Positions 45,907 through 54,552 of a stretch of 64,000 nt of DNA are shown in pieces. The notes below the pieces were generated by a model. It worked only from the letters and a program-made list of their open reading frames with translations. It did not search any database and was not told where the DNA came from. The position numbers and the translations under genes are program-made. Each line of letters begins with the position of its first letter. The stretch's first letter is position 1. Where the stretch lies: contig NZ_CP046072.1 in assembly GCF_017357825.1 (NCBI RefSeq), positions 992,001 through 1,056,000 on the forward strand. The letters are read 5' to 3'. The stretch comes from Sulfurimonas aquatica. GTDB lineage: Bacteria; Campylobacterota; Campylobacteria; Campylobacterales; Sulfurimonadaceae.

Positions 45907-46704
45907 TTAAGATTTAATTCTTTTTTTTATAGCTTCTTTAAAACCCCATGAACGACGCGCTTGTATAACTTCTGAGTGGTGTATGTCAACAAGCATCAAC
46001 TCCTCTTTATTTCCTAGGTGCTCTTCTACATACCCATTTGGAGAGGCTAAAAAAGAGTCACCGTAAAATTTCCAAGTAAACTCTTTATCATGATACTCTC
46101 CTATGCGATTTGCTCTTAAAATATAAAAGTTATGAGTAAACGCACGTGCCACTACTAATGCTTTCCACCTTTCATAGGAGTCAAACGTAGATACGCTTGG
46201 TACTATAAGACAATCTATATTTTTAGATTCCAGTTTTCTAAACAGATCATCAAAGTGTAGCTCAAAACCACTAATAATGGCAAATTTTACTCCATCTACT
46301 TTAAATATCATAGGTGAAAGCGTAGAGGAGATGGTATTTGAGAAAAACTTTTCTTCATTCCAATGCGAGTAGTTGATAAGATACTGTTGGTAATAATAGG
46401 ATGTGGAAGATGGAGAAAATTTTACTATGGTTTTGTAGAGTTCCTTCTTTTTAACAATTATTAGTGGAGCTATAATAGTTATAGAATAAGTGCTTGAGAG
46501 CTCTTTTAGTATTTTTGTCTGTTGTTCTGCTTGCTCCTTGATCATACTAAGAGACATGTTCTGTAACTCTTTAAAAAATGGGTTAAGTACATACTCTCCT
46601 AGAACAAGAACTTTAACGCCTTTTGTACTAGCAACCCGAATATGGTTATAAAGTTTTGTAGAACTTAAACCTTGGGAGTTTAACTGTAAAACGGCAGTTT
46701 TCAT
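45907..46704 (-). CDS. Carbon-nitrogen hydrolase homologue lacking catalytic Cys
   Basis: The 265-residue protein follows the nitrilase fold from MKTAVLQLNS onwards. The active Glu is present in VLVLGEYVLNP (Glu37). The catalytic Cys, normally in an I-C-Y/W-E-x-x-F-P motif, is replaced by Gly in IISGFELHFDD (Gly146). The usual Lys near residue 110 is also absent (QQYLINYSHW). It is therefore probably not a hydrolase. It begins right after the xseB stop and belongs to the metX-xseB-nitrilase-thiF operon. Confidence 0.75.
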   Translation of the reverse strand: MKTAVLQLNSQGLSSTKLYNHIRVASTKGVKVLVLGEYVLNPFFKELQNMSLSMIKEQAEQQTKILKELSSTYSITIIAPLIIVKKKELYKTIVKFSPSSTSYYYQQYLINYSHWNEEKFFSNTISSTLSPMIFKVDGVKFAIISGFELHFDDLFRKLESKNIDCLIVPSVSTFDSYERWKALVVARAFTHNFYILRANRIGEYHDKEFTWKFYGDSFLASPNGYVEEHLGNKEELMLVDIHHSEVIQARRSWGFKEAIKKRIKS

Positions 46705-46896
46705 TTATGAAGCTTTTATCTCTGCTATTTTGATCTGAGCGTCTTCTAACATTTTTGTAGCTTGGGTAAGCTCTTTCATTCCATCTTCATAAGCTTTTAC
46801 ACTATTTTGCAAGGTGATTTCCGGATTCATTAACGTCTCTAGTATTTTTTTTGCATTTTCAAGTTTTTCTTCAAAACCTACTGTTTTTTTATCCAT
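46705..46896 (-). CDS. xseB: Exodeoxyribonuclease VII small subunit
   Basis: The 63-residue XseB (VGFEEKLENAKKILETLMNPE, then LEDAQIKIAEI) forms a helical hairpin with the large subunit XseA. Its start overlaps the metX stop by 8 bp (ATGGATAA), so translation is coupled. xseA is not in this window. Confidence 0.93.
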   Translation of the reverse strand: MDKKTVGFEEKLENAKKILETLMNPEITLQNSVKAYEDGMKELTQATKMLEDAQIKIAEIKAS

Positions 46897-47995
46897 TTAG
46901 CATATCCTTTATATTATTTTCAAACTTAGGCAACTCTACAAGAAACGCGTCGTGACCATAGTCGCTATCAACGTCTAAATAGGTATAGTTTATATTTCCA
47001 ATGGCGTCTAATTCATCTGCAATCTCTTTCATCTCAAAGTTTTTAAATAAAACGTCATTTTTAAAACTGATGAGATGTAGTTCTGCGGTTACGCGTTTGA
47101 GCGCTTCGCTTAGAGAGTCAAACCCACGACTTAAGTCGTAAATATTTATCGCTTTTGTAATGTATAAGTATGCTAAAGGGTCAAACCATTTAGTAAAATT
47201 ATAGCCATTATACTCTAAGTAAGTCTCAATTTGAAATTTTCCAAAAAGCTCATAAAGCCCATCTGTGCGTTTATAATCACGACCAAATTTTTCTCGCATT
47301 GATTCAGGAGATAAAAAACTAATATGCCCAGCCATACGACCAACAGCCATACCTGAAAGACCGTCTTCTTGTATAAGTAATGGGTCGTAATACCCTTGTC
47401 TAAAATCAGGGTCCTTTAGAATCGACTCCTGTGCTACTTTGTTAAACGCGATGGCCCATGGCTGCGTTGCATGGGTCGCTGCCAAAGAGATGATTTTGTT
47501 AGAAAAATTTGGATAGTGTACCGCAAATTGGAGAGCTTGCATTCCACCCATGGAACCACCAATAATTGCATGAACTCTATGAATATCAAGTCTATCAAAT
47601 AGTATGCGTTGCGCCTTTACCATATCTTTTATGCTTACAACGGGAAACTTATAACGGTATGGTTCATGATGTGGATGCTGTGGACTCATAGGACCGGTTG
47701 AGCCAAAACAGCTTCCTATGACATTGGAACATATTACGAAATATTTATCGGTGTCTATAGCTTTATTTGGACCTATTAGACCATCCCACCAGCCAGCTTT
47801 TACTTCACCTTCGTAAATTCCAGCGGCATGGTGCGAGCCTGTAAGAGCATGACAAACAACAACTACATTACTCTTATCATCGTTGAAAGTTCCATATGTT
47901 TCATAAGTAATATCATAAGGCTCTAGTATACGTCCACTCTCCAGATAAAGAGGGTTTGTAAAATGCTCAGTATGTGTTTGTAGGTTTAAAGACAA
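46889..47995 (-). CDS. metX: Homoserine O-acetyltransferase MetX
   Basis: The 368-residue alpha/beta hydrolase transfers an acetyl group from acetyl-CoA to homoserine, the first committed step of methionine synthesis. The nucleophile elbow GGSMGGMQAL and VVCHALTGSHHAAG are seen, with the catalytic Asp/His expected in the C-terminal part (YGHDAFLVE). It could also be the succinyl form, which sequence alone separates poorly. It lies 118 bp downstream of metY, with a hairpin between them. Confidence 0.93.
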   Translation of the reverse strand: MSLNLQTHTEHFTNPLYLESGRILEPYDITYETYGTFNDDKSNVVVVCHALTGSHHAAGIYEGEVKAGWWDGLIGPNKAIDTDKYFVICSNVIGSCFGSTGPMSPQHPHHEPYRYKFPVVSIKDMVKAQRILFDRLDIHRVHAIIGGSMGGMQALQFAVHYPNFSNKIISLAATHATQPWAIAFNKVAQESILKDPDFRQGYYDPLLIQEDGLSGMAVGRMAGHISFLSPESMREKFGRDYKRTDGLYELFGKFQIETYLEYNGYNFTKWFDPLAYLYITKAINIYDLSRGFDSLSEALKRVTAELHLISFKNDVLFKNFEMKEIADELDAIGNINYTYLDVDSDYGHDAFLVELPKFENNIKDMLNG

Positions 47996-48061
47996 TTGCT
48001 GCTCTTATTGTGGATTAATAGTGCTATTTTATCGAAAGTGACTTAAAAAACTATTTTTAAA

Positions 48062-48086
48062 GTGTAGAGATTTCTATCTCTTACAC
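48062..48086 (-). terminator. Hairpin downstream of metY
   Basis: Between metY and metX, on the minus strand, a stem GTGT(A)AGAGAT, loop AGAA, ATCTCTACAC forms ten pairs with one bulge. It is followed by an A/T-rich tract with TTTTTT. It is a candidate metY terminator or attenuator. A second, weaker stem (ACAC..TCC / GGA..GTGT) lies just upstream. No known methionine riboswitch consensus is apparent. Confidence 0.5.
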
Positions 48087-48113
48087 ACTCCAAGAGGGAA
48101 GTGTATAATTTAA

Positions 48114-49379
48114 TTAGGCTTCGAGTGCCTGTTTAATATCGGCTATGAGGTCTTTAATACTCTCTAATCCACATGAGATACGAATAAGTCCAGCAGGAAC
48201 ACCACAAGCATTTAACTCTTCTTGCGTTAATTGTTGGTGAGTCGTTGAAGCTGGGTGAGTGATAATTGATTTTGAATCACCGATATTTACCACTAAAGAG
48301 TAAAGTTCAGTCGCGTTTACTATTTTTGTAGCTTCTTCTAGGGATGAAACTTCAAAACTAAGTAGACCACTTGACGCGCCATTGTCGAAATATTTTTGTG
48401 CGTTTGCATAGTTTGAATTACTCTTCAATCCTGGATAGTTTACTTTTAACACCTTTGGGTGTGACTCTAAGTACTCTGCTAATTGTAAAGCATTTGAGGA
48501 GTGTTCTCTCATACGAAGAGCAAAAGTTTCAATACCTTGGATAAACAGCCATGAGTTAAATGGAGAAGAAACTGCGCCAATATCACGCAGTAGTGATAAA
48601 CGAGCTCTGAGCGTATATGGTGGAAGCGGCACGTCAACATAGACTAGGCCATGATAAGAAGCATCAGGCTCATTAAAATGAGCATAACGAGGATTTCCCT
48701 TTAGTTTTTCTAGTAAACCCTTTCTCTCTACCATAATGCCACCAATAGCTAGACCTTGACCAGTAGTGTATTTTGAAGCGCTATGAACGGAAATATCCGC
48801 ACCAAATTCAAATGGACGACAAAGAACGGGTGTAGCTACCGTGTTGTCAACAACTGTTAAAATACCATGTTTATTAGCAATCGCAGTAATCGCTTCAATA
48901 TCAGCTACGTCAATACTTGGGTTTGTTAATGATTCAAAAAAGATAACTTTTGTTTTATCATCTACAAGTGCTTCTATCTCCTCTGGCTTATGTACGTCAA
49001 AGAAACGCGACTCAATTCCAAAGCGTTTAAGTGTATGTGCTGTTTGTGTTAGACTTCCACCATAGAGTTGTTTTGCACATACGATATTGTCACCAGCCTC
49101 TGCCGCATTAGCTATAGCAAAAAATATAGCACTCATTCCACTTGAAGTAGCAATAGCAGCTTCTCCACCTTCTAATTCTGCAAAACGTTTTTCAAAGACA
49201 TCTGTTGTAGGATTATTTAGGCGAGTATATATATAACCTAGCTCTTTGAGTGCAAAAAGATTTGCTGCATGCTCAACATCGCGAAATTCATATGCAGTTG
49301 ATTGGTAGATAGGAACGGCCATAGTTCTTGCCCCATCTTTTTGGTATCCTGAGTGTAGTGCTTTTGTTTGTAAATCCAT
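48114..49379 (-). CDS. metY: O-acetylhomoserine sulfhydrylase/aminocarboxypropyltransferase
   Basis: The 421-residue PLP enzyme makes homocysteine or methionine directly from O-acetylhomoserine and sulfide or methanethiol. The PLP Lys is in SVHSASKYTTGQG, with the Cys/Met-metabolism signature at YIYTRLNNPTTDVFE and the cofactor-binding SSGMSAIFFAIANAAEAGD. With metX adjacent this is the direct sulfhydrylation route, sensible for an organism with sulfide. It begins 20 bp after the stop of the unknown gene upstream. Confidence 0.95.
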   Translation of the reverse strand: MDLQTKALHSGYQKDGARTMAVPIYQSTAYEFRDVEHAANLFALKELGYIYTRLNNPTTDVFEKRFAELEGGEAAIATSSGMSAIFFAIANAAEAGDNIVCAKQLYGGSLTQTAHTLKRFGIESRFFDVHKPEEIEALVDDKTKVIFFESLTNPSIDVADIEAITAIANKHGILTVVDNTVATPVLCRPFEFGADISVHSASKYTTGQGLAIGGIMVERKGLLEKLKGNPRYAHFNEPDASYHGLVYVDVPLPPYTLRARLSLLRDIGAVSSPFNSWLFIQGIETFALRMREHSSNALQLAEYLESHPKVLKVNYPGLKSNSNYANAQKYFDNGASSGLLSFEVSSLEEATKIVNATELYSLVVNIGDSKSIITHPASTTHQQLTQEELNACGVPAGLIRISCGLESIKDLIADIKQALEA

Positions 49380-49399
49380 ATTTTTTCCTTTTTAATAAT

Positions 49400-49852
49400 T
49401 TAGAGTTTAGTCACTGCTAAGATATCATCTTTAGTCTTTTGAAGAAATTCAAGAATATTTTTTTGATAAGCAAGTGTATCTGGATCACGTGTTAGATTCA
49501 CTAGAGGCGTTAACGCTTTGATATCTATTTTCTTTGCATATCTTGGTACTATTTTCAACTCTTTTTGTATACTGATTATAAGAGAGTCAACATCAAGTCC
49601 ATTGTCATCCGTTACTTTTTGTACCAACTCTTTAGTAGACATCATAAGTAAGTTTGCACGGTCATCATTTCCATCATAAATATTAAGAGAGATGTCTTTA
49701 ACTATTGTAAAAATATCTTCATTAATATGCTCATTGACAGATATAATTAAAGCAAAAATTTTAGCACGAAACTCTAAAGATCCATGATGATGGACAAATA
49801 GTTCTCTAAATGCATTGAAAAAATGGTGTTTTATCTTAAATCCAAGCTGCAT
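49400..49852 (-). CDS. Conserved hypothetical helical protein
   Basis: I do not recognise a named family. The 150-residue protein is mostly alpha-helical without membrane segments. Its start MQLGFKIKHHFFNAFREL and the HHHGSLEFRAKIFALII run are notable for adjacent His residues. It ends in charged helices. It is transcribed towards metY with 20 bp between them, from a promoter opposed to yebC. Operon context is the only functional hint. Confidence 0.55.
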   Translation of the reverse strand: MQLGFKIKHHFFNAFRELFVHHHGSLEFRAKIFALIISVNEHINEDIFTIVKDISLNIYDGNDDRANLLMMSTKELVQKVTDDNGLDVDSLIISIQKELKIVPRYAKKIDIKALTPLVNLTRDPDTLAYQKNILEFLQKTKDDILAVTKL

Positions 49853-49870
49853 TTGTAATCCTTATGCGTT

Positions 49871-49893
49871 ATTATACATCTAAATGATATAAT
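49871..49893. promoter_or_regulatory. Divergent -10 boxes for the hypothetical gene and yebC
   Basis: TATAAT on the minus strand at 49871-49876 lies 18 bases before ATG 49852, and TATAAT on the plus strand at 49888-49893 lies 35 bases before ATG 49929. The two boxes are about 12 bases apart, so the promoters overlap and transcription may be mutually exclusive. Confidence 0.45.
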
Positions 49894-49928
49894 TTCATTT
49901 ATAAATAAAAGAATTAAGGAATATTTTT

Positions 49929-50639
49929 ATGGGTAGAGCGTTTGAGTATAGAAAAGCATCAAAATTAAAGAGATGGGGAGCAATGTCTAAGCTTTTCCCA
50001 AAACTTGGTAAGATTATTACTATGGCTGCAAAAGAGGGTGGAATTGATCCAGATAGTAACTCTAAACTTCGAACAGCTATACTCAATGCCAAAGCTGAAA
50101 ATATGCCAAAAGATAATATTGAAGCAGCGATTAAGCGTGCAAGTGCAAAAGACACAGCGAGTATGTTAGAAGTTAACTTTGAAGGTAAAGCCCCTCATGG
50201 TGTTTTACTATTCATAGAGTGTATGACAGATAACAATACTAGAACAGTGGCAAATGTGAAAAATATTTTAACTAAGCAAGGTGGAGAGATGCTTACAAAT
50301 GGCTCTCTAGAATTTATGTTTGATAGAAAAGCTCTCATAGAGTTTAACCTTAAAGAAGGAATGGATCTAGAAGAGCTAGAATTAGAACTTATTGATGCTG
50401 GCCTTGAAGAGATTGAAGCTGAAGATGGTGTTTGTATGGTAACGGCAGATTATACAAGTTTTGGAACATTGACTACAGCACTCGAAGAGATGGGTGTTGA
50501 GATAACAAAAGCGAACTTAGAAAGAATGGCAAATACTCCAATAGAGATATCCGAAGAAGCTCAGGCTGACATTGATAAAATTTTAGAAAGATTAGAAGAT
50601 GATGAGGATGTACAAAATATTTTTACTAATTTAGTATAA
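49929..50639 (+). CDS. yebC: YebC/PmpR-family protein
   Basis: The 236-residue full-length YebC/PmpR/TACO1 family protein starts with [21 protein letters not shown] and carries [12 protein letters not shown] and [17 protein letters not shown]. Members act as transcription regulators or as translation factors that relieve ribosome stalling at proline stretches. AAGGAA precedes the ATG. It lies 7 bp before the yigZ fragment. Confidence 0.96.
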   Translation: MGRAFEYRKASKLKRWGAMSKLFPKLGKIITMAAKEGGIDPDSNSKLRTAILNAKAENMPKDNIEAAIKRASAKDTASMLEVNFEGKAPHGVLLFIECMTDNNTRTVANVKNILTKQGGEMLTNGSLEFMFDRKALIEFNLKEGMDLEELELELIDAGLEEIEAEDGVCMVTADYTSFGTLTTALEEMGVEITKANLERMANTPIEISEEAQADIDKILERLEDDEDVQNIFTNLV

Positions 50640-50646
50640 ATAACTT

Positions 50647-50737
50647 ATGAAATATGTAAATACTATTTCTAACTACACACATGAAGTGAAGCAATCAAAA
50701 TTTATTGCCTCACTTATTCCCTTTGAAGAGTATTATA
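50647..50737 (+). pseudogene. yigZ: YigZ/IMPACT-family gene fragment cut by the insertion sequence
   Basis: An ATG 7 bp after yebC opens a frame MKYVNTISNYTHEVKQSKFI that matches the start of YigZ/IMPACT proteins (consensus E-x-x-IKKSRFIA), normally about 190-200 residues. After about 30 residues the frame crosses into the insertion sequence at 50738 and stops at 50754. The rest of the gene is not on the other side of the element. It is therefore a 5' remnant. Confidence 0.7.
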
Positions 50738-50738
50738 A

Positions 50739-50766
50739 TGCCCCTAAAATCTAAGACAGTAATTCA
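50739..50766 (+). repeat. Left inverted repeat of the insertion sequence
   Basis: The 28-base left end starts TGCCCCTAAAA and is inverted at 52036-52062 with a few mismatches after the first eleven bases. The TG...CA ends fit the IS3 family. Confidence 0.85.
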
Positions 50767-50819
50767 GTAAGATTTATTTTCAAAAAAGTTAAAATAATTA
50801 CGAATTATGGAGATAAATT

Positions 50820-52004
50820 ATGAGTAGAAAAAAAGGGCAAACTTACACTGCCGAACAAAAAACTAAAATAGTCTTAGAAATGTTAAGAGAAGAGATGACA
50901 ACAAGTCAGATAGCGACTAAGTATAAAATCACTTCTCAATCATTGGGAAAGTGGAAAACTCAATTTTTAGAAAATGCATCTTTAGCGTTTGATGTTAGTG
51001 GTGCTACTAAAGCTTACCGTGATGAGATAGAAGAGTTAAAAACTGAAAATGATGGACTTGCTAAAGCACTTGGTAAAGCAACTATTAAAGCGGAGTGGGC
51101 AGCGGGAAAGTTAAAGAGCTTGGACTTGATAAATAAAAAGTCTCTGATAGAGTCTAAGCATAATAAAATATCTGTGTCAGAGCAGTGTGAAGTGATAGGT
51201 ATAAGTAGAAGTCATTACTATTACAGACCAGCACCAATGAGCCAAGATGATATAAAACTACTCCACAGAATAGATGAAGTAGCTACTGAAAATTCAGAGT
51301 ATGGTTATAGATTTATCCATGAGCAATTAAAAGAGGATGGCTTCAGTATTGGAAAGCATCGAGTGCTGAAGTATATGGGAATACTTGGCATACAAGCTAT
51401 CTATCCAACTAAAAAGAAACTAACAAGCCTCAAGAATCAAGCACATCCAATTTATGAGTATCTACTCAAACAATATTGGACTAAGATTGGAAGAAAAAAG
51501 AGTGTTTATGTGCCAACTCCAAACGAAGTGTGGAGTGGAGATATTACTTACATCCGTATCAATGGTGGCTTTATGTATTTAGCAGCCGTTATAGACTGGC
51601 ACAGCAAGGCTATTCTCTCATATAAAATATCAAACTCAATGGATGCAACACTAGCTACTGATGTTCTTGAAGATGCACTCAGTAAATATCCTAAGCCTAA
51701 AATATTCAATTCAGACCAGGGCAGCCAATATACAAGTCATGAACATACACGGTTACTTAAAAAACACGATATTCAAATATCAATGAATGGCAAAGGAAGA
51801 AGCATAGATAATATTGTCATTGAGAGATTTTTCAGAACTCTCAAGCATGGAAATATTTATATAAATGATTATGAAACAATTAAAGATTTAAAAGAAGGAG
51901 TTAAAGCATATATTTACAAATACAATTTTAAGAGATTTCATTCAAGTTTAGATTATAGAAAACCCATGAATGTCTATCTTGAATATCTGAAAAATGTAGG
52001 GTAA
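50820..52004 (+). CDS. IS3-family transposase, single-frame fusion
   Basis: The 394-residue transposase combines the usual OrfA and OrfB in one frame. An N-terminal helix-turn-helix (KKGQTYTAEQKTKIVLEMLR, TSQIATKYKITSQSLGKWK) and a coiled coil are followed by an HTH_21 region (YGYRFIHEQLKEDG) and the rve integrase core. The DDE residues are visible in WSGDITYIR (about 240), FNSDQGSQY (about 300) and NIVIERFFRTLK (about 336). No frameshift signal is needed, unlike many IS3 elements. It appears intact. Confidence 0.95.
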   Translation: MSRKKGQTYTAEQKTKIVLEMLREEMTTSQIATKYKITSQSLGKWKTQFLENASLAFDVSGATKAYRDEIEELKTENDGLAKALGKATIKAEWAAGKLKSLDLINKKSLIESKHNKISVSEQCEVIGISRSHYYYRPAPMSQDDIKLLHRIDEVATENSEYGYRFIHEQLKEDGFSIGKHRVLKYMGILGIQAIYPTKKKLTSLKNQAHPIYEYLLKQYWTKIGRKKSVYVPTPNEVWSGDITYIRINGGFMYLAAVIDWHSKAILSYKISNSMDATLATDVLEDALSKYPKPKIFNSDQGSQYTSHEHTRLLKKHDIQISMNGKGRSIDNIVIERFFRTLKHGNIYINDYETIKDLKEGVKAYIYKYNFKRFHSSLDYRKPMNVYLEYLKNVG

Positions 52005-52035
52005 GGTAACAAGTACTTATGAAATTAAATCTTTA

Positions 52036-52062
52036 GAATAGTTGTCTTGATTTTTAGGGGCA
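52036..52062 (-). repeat. Right inverted repeat of the insertion sequence
   Basis: Read on the minus strand it starts TGCCCCTAAAA, matching the left end (50739-50766). It supplies the last 12 codons and stop that now end the truncated mshG frame. Confidence 0.85.
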
Positions 52063-52063
52063 T

Positions 52064-52810
52064 TATAGAATATTTTAATGTGATAAATGACGCAAAAAGT
52101 ATAGCTCCTAAATATATACCATAATTATTAACAAGGTTCTCCAAGGTTAATAAAATTAAAGTTGGTAGAGGGAGTTCAGCACCTAACTCCTCAAAAATGG
52201 ATTTAAATTGTGGTACAACATATGAGATAAGAACTGTAAAAGCTACAGCCATAGCTATCATTACATTTCTTGGGTATGCCATAGCTTTTTTAAACTTTGT
52301 AATATTTGAGCGAATCTCCTCTAGCATATCAGCTAAAGCATATAATGATTGATCTAGATTACCAGTTTTCTCACCTAATAGAACCATTGCTATTGTTAAG
52401 TTCCCAACTTCAAACCTAAAGTTTTCCATTGATGCTGAGAGAGAATATCCAGAGTTAATATCATCTGCTAGTTTAGAAAATACTGTTGTTAAAGCTTCAT
52501 CATCACTTGCATCAGCGATTTGGTTAAGCGAATCGTGTATAGATATACCTGCATTTGTCATAACTGCAAGTTGTCTCACAGATGCAATTAGAGCATCTGG
52601 TTTAATTTTTTTCTTTCTAATATTTTTAAGTAGATTTTTTTTGAATCTTTCAAATTGCTTATCTAAGGGCTCTTGTCCCTCAGCCACTTTGATAATAATT
52701 CCAGAAAATTTTAACTTAGCATAGCTAGTCGCTTCTTGTTTATTCTCAGCATAGAGACCCTGCTGTTCTTTTTTACCTTTGGTTAAGACTGTGGCAACAA
52801 AATATTTCAT
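52064..52810 (-). pseudogene. mshG: MshG/GspF-type inner-membrane platform protein, 3' end lost
   Basis: The frame runs from ATG 52810 (overlapping mshE by 4 bp) to the insertion-sequence edge at 52064, then 12 foreign codons to a stop at 52025. The retained 249 residues hold an N-terminal region and the first T2SSF domain (about 70-195, LAVMTNAGISIHDSLNQIAD and LGEKTGNLDQSLYALADML). Two membrane helices follow (about 190-210 and 225-248). The family is about 400 residues with a second T2SSF domain and a final helix, which are missing. Pilus assembly should fail unless another copy exists. Confidence 0.88.
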
Positions 52811-54543
52811 CCTTTAGCAACCTTGAGAATTTCTTCAATACTAGTAACACCATCAATAGCTTTTTGAATACCATTTTGAAAGATGTCTATAAAACCATCT
52901 TTTTTAGCCTGTTCAAGCATCATGTCTTTAGAAGCACCTTTTGCTATTAAAGATGAGAGCTCTTCTGTAATATTTAAAACTTCACAAATCATCTCTCTTC
53001 CCATATATCCACTATCACCACACTCTTTACAGCCTGCACCCTTGTAAAATCTAGTGCCTTCAGGAATGATGCCGTCTATCTCTTCAAGAACAGTCGCTGA
53101 GAGTTCCTCTTCCACTTTACAATGCTTACATATTTTTCTTACAAGTCTTTGTGCTTGAATAGCAACGAGTGCCCCACTAATGAGGTAGTGCTCAATTCCC
53201 ATATCAGCCATACGAGGTATAGCACTTATAGAGTCATTTGTATGCAAAGTGGATATAACTAGGTGACCGGTAAGAGCTGCTTTAATGGCAATTTCAAGTG
53301 TTTCTTGGTCGCGAATTTCACCTATCATTATCTTGTCAGGATCCTGTCTTAATATGGAACGCAGTGCATCTGCAAAACTAAGTCCAACTTTAGCATTTAC
53401 TTGTACTTGTTGAATAAGGTTCATTCGATACTCTACAGGATCCTCAACGGTAATGACTTTATCTTCAACATTTCTTAGCTCATTAAGTGCACCGTATAAG
53501 GTTGTAGTTTTACCACTACCAGTAGGTCCAGTTACCAAGATAATACCATAGGGAGCAGCAAGCCCTTTAAGAAGTTTTTGATAACTAACTGAGTCCATTC
53601 CGGCATCTTCAAGTCTCACAAGTGCTTTTTCTTTATCTAAAACACGCATAACAATAGACTCACCATAAAGAATAGGTAGTGTAGAGATACGAAAGTCATA
53701 TTCACGTTTTCCTACAGCTGTAGAAAAACGGCCATCTTGAGGTTTTCTTTTCTCTGCTATATCTAAGTTAGCTAAGAGCTTAAGTCTAGATGCTAAAGGT
53801 GGATAGATGTTTTTTTCAAATATAAATGTTTCTATTAGTTTTCCATCAACTCGTCCACGTACGACACAGTTTTTTTCAGTTGGTTCTATATGTATATCAC
53901 TTGACCTCGCATTAATACATGTTTTTAAAATAACATCAATAAGTAAAAGAATAGAAGATGCCTCTTGCTGCTCTTCTATAGAATTGATAGAATTTAGTTC
54001 ATCTTGTATCTTCTTAACGAGATCCTTGACACTATCCTTAAGTGCAATTTTATATAAGTATGAAGCAATCTGCTTTTTTGTAGAAAGAGCAATTTTTACA
54101 ATTTTTCTTGGAAATAGCCTCTGCATAGCCTCTTGAGCATCTATATTAAGAGGGTCATGAAATGCAATCGTTATGCTCATTTCATCTTGTGAAACAGGAA
54201 TTACATTAAATTTTTGAAGTTGAGCCAAGGGCACTTTACTTGTCAGGTTATAATCCATATCTATTGAATCTAAGTCTACAAACACCTGATCAAGTTCGTG
54301 AGCAAGTTTTTCTAAGACTACTTTTTCATGGATATAATCATAATTGTCAATAATAGAGAGGTCATAAACACCATCTCTTACTTTTTGAACAATGTAACGA
54401 ACAAGCCTATCCATAGTCATAAAACCAGAAAGAGTAATATCACGTAGTATTAAATTTTCGCTGATACCTTTTGCTAAAAGTCTATCAACTTGGCCCTTCA
54501 TAATTGAGCCTTCAGCGAGTAAGTCTGTTGTTATTCTATCCAA
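52807..54543 (-). CDS. mshE: MSHA pilus assembly ATPase MshE (GspE/PilB family)
   Basis: The 578-residue hexameric ATPase drives pilus extension. It has N-terminal MshEN-type domains (about 1-150) and an ATPase core with Walker [16 protein letters not shown], Asp box EDPVEYRMNLIQQVQVN, Walker B RSILRQDPDKIMIGEIRD and a His box in ALTGHLVISTLHTND. The zinc tetracysteine region is CKHC...GCKECGDSGYMGREMICE. The N-terminal part of MshE in other species binds c-di-GMP, which would tie into the signalling genes of this window. It looks intact. Confidence 0.95.
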   Translation of the reverse strand: MDRITTDLLAEGSIMKGQVDRLLAKGISENLILRDITLSGFMTMDRLVRYIVQKVRDGVYDLSIIDNYDYIHEKVVLEKLAHELDQVFVDLDSIDMDYNLTSKVPLAQLQKFNVIPVSQDEMSITIAFHDPLNIDAQEAMQRLFPRKIVKIALSTKKQIASYLYKIALKDSVKDLVKKIQDELNSINSIEEQQEASSILLLIDVILKTCINARSSDIHIEPTEKNCVVRGRVDGKLIETFIFEKNIYPPLASRLKLLANLDIAEKRKPQDGRFSTAVGKREYDFRISTLPILYGESIVMRVLDKEKALVRLEDAGMDSVSYQKLLKGLAAPYGIILVTGPTGSGKTTTLYGALNELRNVEDKVITVEDPVEYRMNLIQQVQVNAKVGLSFADALRSILRQDPDKIMIGEIRDQETLEIAIKAALTGHLVISTLHTNDSISAIPRMADMGIEHYLISGALVAIQAQRLVRKICKHCKVEEELSATVLEEIDGIIPEGTRFYKGAGCKECGDSGYMGREMICEVLNITEELSSLIAKGASKDMMLEQAKKDGFIDIFQNGIQKAIDGVTSIEEILKVAKG

Positions 54544-54552
54544 AAGAAACTC

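Larger units (their letters stand above)
50738..52063 (+). mobile_element. IS3-family insertion sequence
   Basis: The element is about 1.33 kb with imperfect inverted ends: TGCCCCTAAAATCTAAGACA at the left (from 50739) and, reading inwards, TGCCCCTAAAAATCAAGACA at the right (to 52062). It contains one transposase gene. TATA flanks both sides (50734-50737 and 52064-52067), but in AT-rich DNA this may be chance. Both neighbouring genes are broken at its ends and are different genes, so this is a rearrangement junction and not a simple insertion. Confidence 0.9.

Noticed and set aside
47996-48113. S-adenosylmethionine riboswitch before metX
   Set aside because: The conserved SAM-aptamer elements are not recognisable; only simple hairpins are seen.
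49895-50155. Minus-strand open frame overlapping the start of yebC
   Set aside because: It is antisense to a well-conserved gene and covers the yebC promoter region; no ribosome-binding site or homology.
50734-52067. TATA direct repeats flanking the insertion sequence as a target-site duplication
   Set aside because: The two flanks belong to different genes, so a simple insertion with duplication is unlikely, and TATA is frequent in this AT-rich DNA.
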